Positions 1 to 8,093 of a DNA stretch of 64,000 bases are shown here, in pieces (the first letter of the stretch is position 1; every line of letters starts with the position of its first letter). The notes under the pieces were generated by a model. It was not told where the DNA came from, did no database searches, and worked only from the letters and a program-made list of their open reading frames with translations. Both the position numbers and the translations under genes were made by a program. The stretch is from Isosphaeraceae bacterium (GTDB lineage: Bacteria; Planctomycetota; Planctomycetia; Isosphaerales; Isosphaeraceae), in the NCBI GenBank assembly GCA_025356435.1, contig JANXSY010000160.1, positions 51,839 through 115,838 of the forward strand, written 5' to 3'.

Positions 1-439
1 TCCGGTGCTCGGGCTTGAGGATGTGGTCGTTGACGCCGAGGACGATGGTCGCATCGAGCTTATCCTTGGCGGGGGCGCTCAGGATCACGCGGCCGGCGCC
101 GGCGTCGATGTGCTTCTGAAGCGAGGCCTTATCCGTGAAGAACCCGGTTGATTCGAGCGCGACGTGAACGCCGAGGGCTTTCCAGGGCAGGTTCGCGGGG
201 TCTCGCTCCTGGGTGATCTTGACTTCTCTGCCGTTGACGATCAGTGCCTTCTCGCCCACCTCGACGGTCCCGTTGAACCGGCCGTGGACGCTGTCATACT
301 TGAGGAGCAAGGCCAGGTGCTTGGCGTCCGAGAGGTCGTTGATCGCGACGATCTCATATTTCTCGGGCGACGCCGCCATGACGCGGAAGACCAGGCGACC
401 GATCCGACCGAACCCATTAATACCGACGCGAACCGCCAT
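1..439 (-). CDS. gapA: Glyceraldehyde-3-phosphate dehydrogenase, N-terminal part
   Basis: Glycolytic enzyme that oxidises glyceraldehyde 3-phosphate with NAD and phosphate. About 146 residues of the N-terminal NAD-binding domain are present. The start [19 protein letters not shown] is the family signature for the Rossmann dinucleotide fold, followed by VAINDLSD and KYDSVHGRF, both typical of GapA. The gene runs off the left edge before the catalytic Cys region (SCTTN, near residue 150), so catalytic competence cannot be judged. The chosen ATG has a GGGAG ribosome-binding site about 8 bases upstream. It stands alone here; the next gene on this strand ends 280 bases upstream. Family assignment is very secure. 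Confidence 0.96.
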   Translation of the reverse strand, partial: MAVRVGINGFGRIGRLVFRVMAASPEKYEIVAINDLSDAKHLALLLKYDSVHGRFNGTVEVGEKALIVNGREVKITQERDPANLPWKALGVHVALESTGFFTDKASLQKHIDAGAGRVILSAPAKDKLDATIVLGVNDHILKPEHR

Positions 440-720
440 TCGTGCCACTCCCGGCTGATGAAAAAAATCTGCAACGCCGCCCCGGTCCGTCATAAGTCGA
501 CGACTCGACTAGGCGAAGGGTGGGATCATCCCCGACCCATGAGCTTCGGTCCCGCTCCCAGCCATTCTCGCGATCTCGCTCTGGTCGCGACCGAAGGGCA
601 TATTATAGGACCTGCGAGAATCCGGTGTCAACGCGGCGTAGCGCACGACCCCGCCGCACGAGCTTCTCGGGCGACGGAGCCTTGTGGATCTCAGGAGAAT
701 ATCGAACGACAGGCCGACGC

Positions 721-1899
721 TCAGCGAGAGCCACCCTGACCCTTCGGCGAGGTCTCACCGGTCGTCGGATTCGCGTTATTGCTCGGGGCCGGATGCAGAT
801 GTTTCGGATCGATGCCGTGGAAGATGTCCGTCGGAGACGACGGATTTGTTGAAACGGGTGCTGGAGCGGGGGGCGTGGCAGCGTCGCTCGGCTTGCCGAT
901 CAGCTTCTCCCGCGTTGCAACCATGATCGGGTAGAGCTGGCGATAGGCACCCCGCTGCGCAGGCACGTCGGCCGAGCCGAACCGGAGGTTGTAGGAGTGC
1001 ATGAAGGCAATCAGATTCCCGACCGTGGTCTGGTCGATCTTCTCGAGTTCAGCGAGCACTTTCTCAACGTTCGCTTTCTCTAACATCTTCGAGAACCCGG
1101 CCAGGCCCTTGAGATAATTCACGGCCTGGAGATGATCGGGCTGGCGCGTCACCGGGATCGTCTCGCCGACGCGACGGTAGAGATTAGAAACCGTGTCGCG
1201 GACCCTCCGGACGCTCGCGGGAGAGATGTCGCCGTTCTTGTCTTCCTCTAGCGCATCGGCGACGGCCTTGATATAGGCCTGCCGTTCGGCATCGAATTTG
1301 GGGTCCCGAAGCGGGGCGGGCCAGCTCTTGTCGTCGGTCAGTTGCGAAAGGGTGATCGTGATCGCATCGGTCGCGTCGCGGAACGGGATGTCCCGAATCA
1401 GCTTGGCGTCGAGCTTCGCGTTTGCGAATCGGAGATTGGAACCTCCGCTGACCTTCGGGTTGGAGAGCTGGTCGAGGATCGCGTTCAGGGCGGACCCGTT
1501 TTCGATGTCGGCCTCGGTGGGGTTCTCGCGAATCCGTTGGCCGATCGACTGTGCCGTCGATTGCGAGGCATTTACCTTGGTCTGGCGTCGGACCATGACC
1601 TCATGTTCGCGGCGGTTGGCCTCTTGCTGGGAGAGCCAGAGATACTGGTTGACGCTGACGATCGTGTTTGCGTTGATCGAGTTGGCGACCGCCGTATTGT
1701 AGTTATAGACCCCCTCGCCCGCCGCGAAAGCACCCATTCCGCGCGCCACGTCGCCGTCAACAGTTGACGACCAGCCGCCGAATCCACCCCCCGAGTAGCC
1801 AGTCCCATAGGGGTAGTTGTACTGGGCGTCCGCCCGCCGGAGCGATCCGGCGGAAAGGGCCAGCAATCCGAGAAACAAACAACGATACCCGCGGTCCAT
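721..1899 (-). CDS. Secreted protein of unknown function
   Basis: I do not recognise a family. The protein has 392 residues with a signal peptide (about residues 1-25, hydrophobic core CLFLGLLALSAGSL, then ADAQ). A Gly/Tyr-rich stretch follows (YNYPYGTGYSGGGFGGW), then a largely helical, charged central region from about 60 to 320. The C-terminus is rich in Pro, Ser and Asn (about 340-392) and looks disordered. The segment NYNTAVANSINANTIVSVNQ followed by a helix with many Gln, Arg and Glu residues suggests coiled-coil surface packing. Planctomycetes encode many such secreted proteins of unknown role. It is a single gene with an A/T-rich upstream region; exported location is inferred from the signal peptide alone. 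Confidence 0.8.
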   Translation of the reverse strand: MDRGYRCLFLGLLALSAGSLRRADAQYNYPYGTGYSGGGFGGWSSTVDGDVARGMGAFAAGEGVYNYNTAVANSINANTIVSVNQYLWLSQQEANRREHEVMVRRQTKVNASQSTAQSIGQRIRENPTEADIENGSALNAILDQLSNPKVSGGSNLRFANAKLDAKLIRDIPFRDATDAITITLSQLTDDKSWPAPLRDPKFDAERQAYIKAVADALEEDKNGDISPASVRRVRDTVSNLYRRVGETIPVTRQPDHLQAVNYLKGLAGFSKMLEKANVEKVLAELEKIDQTTVGNLIAFMHSYNLRFGSADVPAQRGAYRQLYPIMVATREKLIGKPSDAATPPAPAPVSTNPSSPTDIFHGIDPKHLHPAPSNNANPTTGETSPKGQGGSR

Positions 1900-2044
1900 T
1901 GACGGTCTCCTTCAGCGATATCGATCTGCGCCGCTACTCAGGCTCGTCGTCGGCTCGCGTGGCACAGCCGGTGTGTGGGCTAAATCTCAATTTATAGACA
2001 ATTAGCATGCAAGCCGCGTACCTTTTTCGTCCACCCCTCCACGC

Positions 2045-2431
2045 TCAGTCGTCTTCGAGCGGGATCAGCTCGTCGAGGTCGTCGACCGGCTTGGGGCGAG
2101 GCGCGGGAGTCGAGATTGCGGGCGGAGGCGGGACGGTCGCGAGTTCTTCGAGTCGGTAGAGGAATTGGCCGATCGCGACCTCGTCGCCGGGGCGGAGGAT
2201 TGTCTCTTCAACCACTCGGCCATTCACCCGGACACCGTTCCGGCTGCCAAGGTCGCGAATCATAATCCGATCGTACGCGAGGGCCACGCAGCAATGTCGC
2301 CGCGAGATCTGCGGGGCGTCGATCCGAACGTCACACTCGGGGTGGCGTCCGATCAAGATTACCGGCCGCTGCAAGGCAATCACCGGCGCCGTCGTCGCCG
2401 TCAGGTTTAGTGGGACGAGTCGGGACGACAT
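2045..2431 (-). CDS. FHA domain protein
   Basis: Small 128-residue protein consisting of one forkhead-associated domain (about residues 20-95) and a Pro/Asp-rich acidic tail. The FHA hallmarks are present: GRHPECDVRI, then the SRRHC block and the LGSRNGVRVNG loop. FHA domains bind phosphothreonine peptides, so the protein probably reads the output of Ser/Thr kinases, which are abundant in planctomycetes. It overlaps the 3' end of the next FHA gene upstream by 25 bases, so the two are translationally coupled. The acidic tail (DDLDELIPLEDD) is reminiscent of short recruitment peptides, but that is speculation. Confidence 0.9.
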   Translation of the reverse strand: MSSRLVPLNLTATTAPVIALQRPVILIGRHPECDVRIDAPQISRRHCCVALAYDRIMIRDLGSRNGVRVNGRVVEETILRPGDEVAIGQFLYRLEELATVPPPPAISTPAPRPKPVDDLDELIPLEDD

Positions 2432-2961
2432 ACGGCCGGAACCTCCGGCTCGTTATAATTCGGATCCAAGTTCACGATGACCTGAATCCGGCACTTATCG
2501 GCCATCCCGGCCGGCAGGATGTCGCGCACCGCCGCCGCGAGCGGTTGCTCAAACTCCGAACCGACGACGAACGGATTGTTGAGAGCGGCTCGATTCAGTC
2601 TTGCAAGGCCGTTGATGGCCCCCATTGCGCCGGGGGCGACTTCGCTCGGGATGCCGTCGACGAGCGTCATCTCCTGATTTGCCCCGTTATCGAGCCGATA
2701 ACGGATGTGGGCGATCGACAACTCGTCTCCCGTCCGCAGGCGGCCGATCTCCACTCGCTGGCCATTAATCCGAATGCCGTTCGTGCTGCCGAGGTCGCGA
2801 ACGACCACGTCGCCATTTTCAAGCGTCATACAGCAGTGGTGCCGCGAGATCCGCAGGGAGTCGAGTCGGGCATCGCACTGGGGGTGACGGCCGACGACCA
2901 CCATGGTGCGATCCAGAGGGATGTCTAACCCTTCATCCAAAGCCACCAGACGTGCGGGCAT
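2407..2961 (-). CDS. FHA domain protein, first of a tandem pair
   Basis: 184 residues: an N-terminal FHA domain (about 15-95; GRHPQCDARL, ISRHHCC, LGSTNGIRING) followed by an unassigned region of about 80 residues ending in a Cys-containing tail. The two FHA proteins share the unusual HCC after the conserved SRxH, which suggests tandem duplication. The domain is expected to bind phosphothreonine in partner proteins. The gene leads a two-gene unit. Upstream lies an A/T-rich 395-base gap that probably holds the promoter; a GAGGA motif about 10 bases before the ATG can serve as ribosome-binding site. Partner kinases are not adjacent. Confidence 0.9.
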   Translation of the reverse strand: MPARLVALDEGLDIPLDRTMVVVGRHPQCDARLDSLRISRHHCCMTLENGDVVVRDLGSTNGIRINGQRVEIGRLRTGDELSIAHIRYRLDNGANQEMTLVDGIPSEVAPGAMGAINGLARLNRAALNNPFVVGSEFEQPLAAAVRDILPAGMADKCRIQVIVNLDPNYNEPEVPAVCRPDSSH

Positions 2962-3356
2962 GGAGGCGTGTCCTCAGCTTGGGCCAATTACCCATTCCTG
3001 CGGTGCGGCAACCGTTGGGTGGAGAATGACTCGTTGTCCATACCCTCTGTCGAAACATCCAACAGAAGTATACCGACTGAATCAAAATTGGGACGACCGT
3101 TAATCTGGGAAAATTTACCCTCTGTTCCCAAACTACGCAATTCTTGAACCCTTACAAATTATTACAAGGGCGAATCAGGTCGGTCGAGCGAGGGGCAATT
3201 TGAAAACGTTGAGGATGGCTCGGTCAGTGAACCAACCTGAAGTAGTTTCCTAGGATGTACGGCGAGCGTGGCATGAAGATGTGGAATACTTCAATATAGA
3301 CGATGCAATGACAAATCGGAAACTTTTTCCCATTTTTTGATCAAATAAAAGACCAT
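2962..3356. other. Intergenic region, no gene seen
   Basis: This gap lies between the 3' end of the methyltransferase gene and the 5' end of the FHA pair, both on the minus strand. It is markedly A/T-richer than its surroundings. An interrupted inverted repeat with CCCTT at 3149-3153 and AAGGG at 3166-3170 brackets an A/T-rich centre. I see no convincing reading frame, no clear terminator for the methyltransferase and no full promoter match. Confidence 0.5.
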
Positions 3357-4886
3357 TCACCCGTCAGGCGAATAGTCAGGGCATCGGTCGCAAGCCATGA
3401 CGACGTCTCGTCCCATCCGGATAAGAGCCTCATGATAAACCGTCGATTTGGGGTCATCTGGTCCGACCGTCGATATGGAACAGAGAGCGTGCCGTTCGCA
3501 TCCCCGAATCCATCGGCGGGGGCAGGCGCAGTCAAGCCTGTCCTTCACGGTTCCAAGGTGGACGCAATCGACGTGTTGTCTTGGATCAACGGATTCAAAG
3601 ACGACAAGGCCCGGCTGTTCGAGCTGATTCCATCGCGCGCGTCGAGCCTCGGGACCGTCGTCGTCGAACGGGCCCTGGGTGAGGACTTGCGCCTCGATCT
3701 CGCCGATCGTCTTCCGTCCGTCGACGAGCCGGAGCGATTGCGACGCGCGGAAATCGACCTCGCCAAGAGAGCCGTTGACCGCACGATAGGTCACTCGCCC
3801 GCGCCCCGAGGCCGGGTCGGGCACGAGGTTCGCCGGAGAGGAGAGCCCGGTCGCGTGGGGGATGAGGCGGTCGAACGACTCCGGTTCCTTCTCTTCGGGC
3901 CAGGCGGGAAGGTGCGGCTCGGTAGCGACGTGGCAGCAATAGAGGGCATAAGAATCGGGGTGAAGGCTGACGTCGAGCGCATCCTTGAGGGTCGCCAGGG
4001 CGAGTTCGTCGAGCTCGCCCACGCGGTCGCGAAGCACCTCGGGGATGCTGGGGAGGAGGACACGGTCAGGACGCCACCCGCCGCGATCGGCGACGTAGAG
4101 GCATTTCAATCCTGCCCCCTCGACCGAGTTGGTGGCGGCCTCCAGAGTCCAATCCTGGGAACGATCATTCAGATATGTGGCGGCGAACTGCTCGATTGTC
4201 GGCAATCCGGCACCGTGTCGGCTCGCGTCAAACCGCCGGATCGGATGGTCTGGACGGATCGTCGCGAGCAGGTCGATGCCGATGGCCGCGCGTTCGTTGG
4301 CGGTCGCTTTCGGCCCGGCGAGGGCGTCGATCGCCCTTTGAAGCTGGCGAACCGGCATCCGCCCCATCGCGCTGGGGAAGGTGGCCAGCAACAGGCCACC
4401 CGGCGCGAGCGACCGCGTCAAGGTCGTCAGGATCGGCGCGGGATCGTCCCCGTTGCCCAGGAGGTTGCGTGCGACGACGAAGTCAAACAGACCCATCTCG
4501 GCGGGCAAGGCCGATGCAAGGTCATGCTCACGAAACTCGACCTTGTCGAGCCCGGCCGCCTCTGCCCTTTCTCTCGCCACGGCGAGCGACCTCGGCGAGA
4601 AGTCGACACCGACAACTTTGGCCGACGGGTTGAGCGTCGCGAGCCCAAGCGTGCTCAGCCCGGTCCCACACCCGGCGTCGAGGATGCGGATTCCGTCGGC
4701 CCTGCGATAGACGTAACGATGGCGGTGCCACGACCAGCCGTAGTGCAACGAGTCATCGATCCGGTCGAGCTGGCCCGGCCCGATCGGGACGATCACGGGG
4801 GAGGGGTCGGGAAACGTCTCGTAGTACTCTAGGATCGCGCCGCCCATCGATAAGTCTCCGAAATGAAAGTGTGAGAATCGACTCAT
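3357..4886 (-). CDS. Class I SAM-dependent methyltransferase with cysteine-rich C-terminus
   Basis: About 509 residues. The S-adenosylmethionine site is seen as ILDAGCGTGLSTLGLA followed by the acidic strand end VVGVDFSP, typical of class I methyltransferases. The substrate is unknown. Downstream lies a long helical region resembling the regulatory domains attached to some methyltransferases, then a segment RLVDGRKTIGEIEAQVL with a winged-helix/PqqD-like feel. The last 70 residues hold a cysteine cluster (CVHLG, CACPRRW, GCERHALC, ACDRCPDY). ATG at 4886 overlaps the epimerase stop as ATGA, which favours this start; a later Met at about 4847 is possible. It is the last gene of an apparent four-gene unit with surface-sugar character. 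Confidence 0.85.
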   Translation of the reverse strand: MSRFSHFHFGDLSMGGAILEYYETFPDPSPVIVPIGPGQLDRIDDSLHYGWSWHRHRYVYRRADGIRILDAGCGTGLSTLGLATLNPSAKVVGVDFSPRSLAVARERAEAAGLDKVEFREHDLASALPAEMGLFDFVVARNLLGNGDDPAPILTTLTRSLAPGGLLLATFPSAMGRMPVRQLQRAIDALAGPKATANERAAIGIDLLATIRPDHPIRRFDASRHGAGLPTIEQFAATYLNDRSQDWTLEAATNSVEGAGLKCLYVADRGGWRPDRVLLPSIPEVLRDRVGELDELALATLKDALDVSLHPDSYALYCCHVATEPHLPAWPEEKEPESFDRLIPHATGLSSPANLVPDPASGRGRVTYRAVNGSLGEVDFRASQSLRLVDGRKTIGEIEAQVLTQGPFDDDGPEARRARWNQLEQPGLVVFESVDPRQHVDCVHLGTVKDRLDCACPRRWIRGCERHALCSISTVGPDDPKSTVYHEALIRMGRDVVMACDRCPDYSPDG

Positions 4887-5926
4887 GATGAGTGGACCGA
4901 CGGTCGCCTTTTCGCGTGGGGGATTCGAGGCGTGCTCGGCACCTGCCCCGTCGCCCTCAGCCACACCACGGCGTCGACCAGTGACTCGCGGACTCGTCGC
5001 GGCGTCAGGCCGAGTTCATTCAGGGTCCTCGATGCGTCAAAGTGCATCGTCCTGCGCGTGAGGCGGACGCCGGTCAACGTCGCCTTGGGGGTCGTCCCCG
5101 AGACGTGATCCGCCCAGAGTTCGCTCAGGGCCGCGACGAGCAGGCCAAGGGGATACGGCACGCGCCAGGTCGGCACCGGCACGCCGGTCTGCTCCGAGAG
5201 GATGCCGAGCAGGCCGACCAGCGTGAGATTCTCGCCACCGAGCAGGTAGCGACGGCCGGGGCGACCGCGCTCCATCGTGAGGATCAGGCCCTGGGCCACG
5301 TCGCGGACGTCGATCAGGTTGAGCGTGCAGTCCATCCGGGCGGGGAGCTTGCCGAGGCAGAAGTCGCGGATCAGTCGGGTCGGGGGCGACATCCCCCGGT
5401 CGCCGGGGCCGACCGGCATCGTCGGGTTGGCGACGACGATCGGCCATCCGTCCCGAGCACGCGCCATCGCCTCGTTCTCGGCCCGCAACTTCGACCGGCA
5501 ATAGGGGCCAACGGCGTCGGACATTTCGATTTTCACGTCTTCATCGATCGGGCCACTTGACCGGGCACAGGTGAGGATGCTCTCGGTGCTCGTGTGCAAG
5601 ATCCGCTCGGCCCCAGCCTCGCGTGCCGCGTCGAGGACGTTGACCGTCCCTCTGTGGTTCACGGCGTCGAACTCGCCGCGATTTCGGACCCAGAGGTTCG
5701 GGTTGGCCGCGAGGTGATAGACCTGCCGCGCCCCCATCATCGCCTTCGCGACGGCTTCCCGGTCTCGGATATCGGCCCCGACCACTTCGACACTGGCGGG
5801 CAGGTGCGAGCTATCGACGCCCGGGCGCTCGACCACGCGGACTCGCTCTCCCCGATCGACGAGCAGACCAACGAGATGGCTACCGATGAACCCAGCCCCA
5901 CCCGTAACGACTGTCAGAGCGTCCAT
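4883..5926 (-). CDS. NAD-dependent epimerase/dehydratase, HpnA-like
   Basis: 347-residue extended short-chain dehydrogenase/reductase. The NAD-binding motif VTGGAGFIGSHL is at the N-terminus, and YHLAANPNLWV and the active-site region SDAVGPYCRSKLRAE (Y and K three residues apart) follow. Such enzymes epimerise or dehydrate nucleotide sugars; the N-terminal third resembles the hopanoid-associated sugar epimerase HpnA, although no hopanoid genes are visible nearby. The ATG follows a GGGAGGG ribosome-binding site. It lies 22 bases downstream of a GT-C glycosyltransferase gene and overlaps the methyltransferase by 4 bases, so a role in making or modifying a glycolipid or cell-surface sugar is a reasonable inference. 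Confidence 0.88.
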   Translation of the reverse strand: MDALTVVTGGAGFIGSHLVGLLVDRGERVRVVERPGVDSSHLPASVEVVGADIRDREAVAKAMMGARQVYHLAANPNLWVRNRGEFDAVNHRGTVNVLDAAREAGAERILHTSTESILTCARSSGPIDEDVKIEMSDAVGPYCRSKLRAENEAMARARDGWPIVVANPTMPVGPGDRGMSPPTRLIRDFCLGKLPARMDCTLNLIDVRDVAQGLILTMERGRPGRRYLLGGENLTLVGLLGILSEQTGVPVPTWRVPYPLGLLVAALSELWADHVSGTTPKATLTGVRLTRRTMHFDASRTLNELGLTPRRVRESLVDAVVWLRATGQVPSTPRIPHAKRRPSVHSS

Positions 5927-5948
5927 GCAACCCTCCCTGCCTTGCGTT

Positions 5949-8093
5949 TCACTTCGTGGAGAGCACGGTGTACAGGTCTTGAAGAGGGCCCAGGGATCGC
6001 GATTCGGAGAGGACTCCCGCTCGGACGAGCCGCTCGATCCGGGTGGGGGTCATGTAGTCGGTGAATCCATAATTGCCGGGGGCTCGATATCGTTCGATTT
6101 CGTGCCAGTCGACATAGATATGCGTGATCCCCCGTCGACGCAACTCGGCACCGACCTCTTCGGGCAACCGATCTCGGTCGATTGATTCGAAGATCTCGCG
6201 GTCGAATACGGTGTTATAGACGACGGGGTGCGAGAGGTGGAAGACGGCCGCCTGTCCGATCAGGAGCGGCCTCGCCTCCGGTGGCAGTTCGGCATCGAGC
6301 CGTGCCAGGGGCGGATTGAGCATCTTGGGCACGCCCGTCCGCATCTGGAGCAGGTCTCCGGTCCACTCGTTGAGGCCGGCGAGCGCTGTCGAGCAGTAGG
6401 CGAAATTGGTGGCGATCGAGATCGTCAGGATCAAGCCGAGCAGCCACGACCAGAACGTCCCTCGGGTCCAGTCGGCCCCCAATCCCGCGAGCAGAGCCAG
6501 GCCGGGCAGCAAGGGAAGCCAGAAGCGGTCGAGCCGATGCGTGAGCAGCCACCAGGTCAGGAAGACGTAGAGGACGAACCCGCCGGTCGCCCAGACGACC
6601 CGTCGCGGCCCGCGTCTCAGGAAGGCGAGCGGGGCCAGCGCCATGAGGGCAGGCGATTGCCAGTCGGATCGGCCCGATACGTCGACGATCGCTTCGGCCA
6701 TCGCACGCGCCTCGATCGGCTTGCGACCGTGGGCGTTCTCCCACTTCTGCTCGCGGGCCCCATCCCAATCGCGCCCGCCAAAGATGCGGTAGGCGAGCGG
6801 ATAGACCGGGTTGCCTGTGTCGACCACGTTCTTGACCATCCACGGCCCCATCACGACGGCCACCCCCGCGACATATGCGATCGCGATCCGGGCCGATCGA
6901 CCCTTCCAGGCCGCCGCCAGAGCGACCGCGCCGAATGGAATGATGGCCGAGATCAGGGCGGTGTATTTGATCGCCATCGCCCCGCCAGCCAGTATCCCGA
7001 TCACGAGCCAGAACCGCGCGCGGGCCTTGTCCGATGCACCCCAGGCTGTCCCTGCCGCCCAGAGGAGCGCAGCGTGGTAATAACAGAGCGGACCCTCGAC
7101 ATAGGGGATCGCCGCGATCCGATAGATCCAGGGGGTCGTCAGATAGACGGCCGTCGCGACCCACGCCGCGCGCGGGGAGCCCCAGCGACTCGCCGCCAGC
7201 CAGATCGCCAGCCCGGCCATCGGAGCGAACGAAGCCACGAGCAGTTGGCCGACCAAGGCCCCCCGCCACCAGTCGCCCATCACGTTCATGCCGAGCAGGT
7301 GGAGCATCTCAACATTGAACGGCATGCTCGTGTAGACGTTATGGGGGAGGAATCCGATCCGACCCGCCAGGAAGTATTCCTTCGGCCCTTGGAGATGATA
7401 CTCGATCGCGTCGAAGTCGATCGTCGGCAACATCGATGCCAGCGCCATCGCGATCAGGAACGGGCCGACGACCAGCGCGAGCCCGAGCAATGACGTCCGC
7501 GAGACCGTCTTAACCTGTGCGGCCGGGATCGTCTCGAACGACTCTTCGCGAGCCTGCCGCCTCCAATCGCGGAGCCGCAGCGTGATCTCGGCCACAATAG
7601 GCAGAAGCAGTCCGATCCTCGCGGTCCTCGGGTTGAGCCATCCCAGCCGTCCCGAACCGAGGCACAGTAGTCCGAGCCCGGTCATCCCGAGTCCATATGC
7701 GATCATGAATCGTTCGAGGGGCGGACGGCGATGGAGTCCGACAGCTCGCAGGATGAGGCTGCCGATCGAGAGTCCCGCCAGCACGATGAATCCGCCCGCG
7801 AGGACGATCGGGATGCGCTGAGGGAGGTTCTCGATGTGGCTCAGCTCTTTCGCCGCGAGGCCGAGGAACGACTCACGCCAGGTGACTCCGGGCACGACCT
7901 CGGGGAAGAGACGCCAGAGGAAGTATGACCGGCGCATCGCCTCGCCGCCGGCCTTGGCGTTGGGCAACGGCTCGTTGAGCACCCAGCCGAGCCAGGCCAG
8001 CTCAACGACCGCGATCACGGCCAGGACGGCCCACGTCTCCCGGAATCGTCCGACGAACGTCGGCCGGTTTGCTCCTTCTGAAACCGTGCTCAA
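5949..8093 (-). CDS. GT-C (family 39-like) membrane glycosyltransferase
   Basis: 714 residues with about a dozen hydrophobic segments. Proteins of this fold use polyprenyl-phosphate sugars as donors on the outer face of the membrane. After the second membrane segment lies a loop with DFDAIEYHLQGPKEY, where the acidic residues match the conserved Asp/Glu position of GT-C enzymes such as ArnT and PMT. The C-terminal 100 residues form a soluble domain ending near YMTPTRIERL. The start overlaps the stop of the upstream altronate dehydratase-like gene by 4 bases (ATGA), indicating coupling. The acceptor and donor sugars cannot be told from sequence. Confidence 0.85.
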   Translation of the reverse strand: MSTVSEGANRPTFVGRFRETWAVLAVIAVVELAWLGWVLNEPLPNAKAGGEAMRRSYFLWRLFPEVVPGVTWRESFLGLAAKELSHIENLPQRIPIVLAGGFIVLAGLSIGSLILRAVGLHRRPPLERFMIAYGLGMTGLGLLCLGSGRLGWLNPRTARIGLLLPIVAEITLRLRDWRRQAREESFETIPAAQVKTVSRTSLLGLALVVGPFLIAMALASMLPTIDFDAIEYHLQGPKEYFLAGRIGFLPHNVYTSMPFNVEMLHLLGMNVMGDWWRGALVGQLLVASFAPMAGLAIWLAASRWGSPRAAWVATAVYLTTPWIYRIAAIPYVEGPLCYYHAALLWAAGTAWGASDKARARFWLVIGILAGGAMAIKYTALISAIIPFGAVALAAAWKGRSARIAIAYVAGVAVVMGPWMVKNVVDTGNPVYPLAYRIFGGRDWDGAREQKWENAHGRKPIEARAMAEAIVDVSGRSDWQSPALMALAPLAFLRRGPRRVVWATGGFVLYVFLTWWLLTHRLDRFWLPLLPGLALLAGLGADWTRGTFWSWLLGLILTISIATNFAYCSTALAGLNEWTGDLLQMRTGVPKMLNPPLARLDAELPPEARPLLIGQAAVFHLSHPVVYNTVFDREIFESIDRDRLPEEVGAELRRRGITHIYVDWHEIERYRAPGNYGFTDYMTPTRIERLVRAGVLSESRSLGPLQDLYTVLSTK

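Noticed and set aside
3432..4832. 466-codon plus-strand frame opposite the methyltransferase
   Set aside because: The minus-strand product has a clear SAM-binding motif; the plus-strand product has none and is Arg/Gly/Asp-rich.
6228..7493. 421-codon plus-strand frame opposite the GT-C gene
   Set aside because: The minus strand encodes the expected membrane helices; this frame gives a highly charged, repetitive product with no domain.
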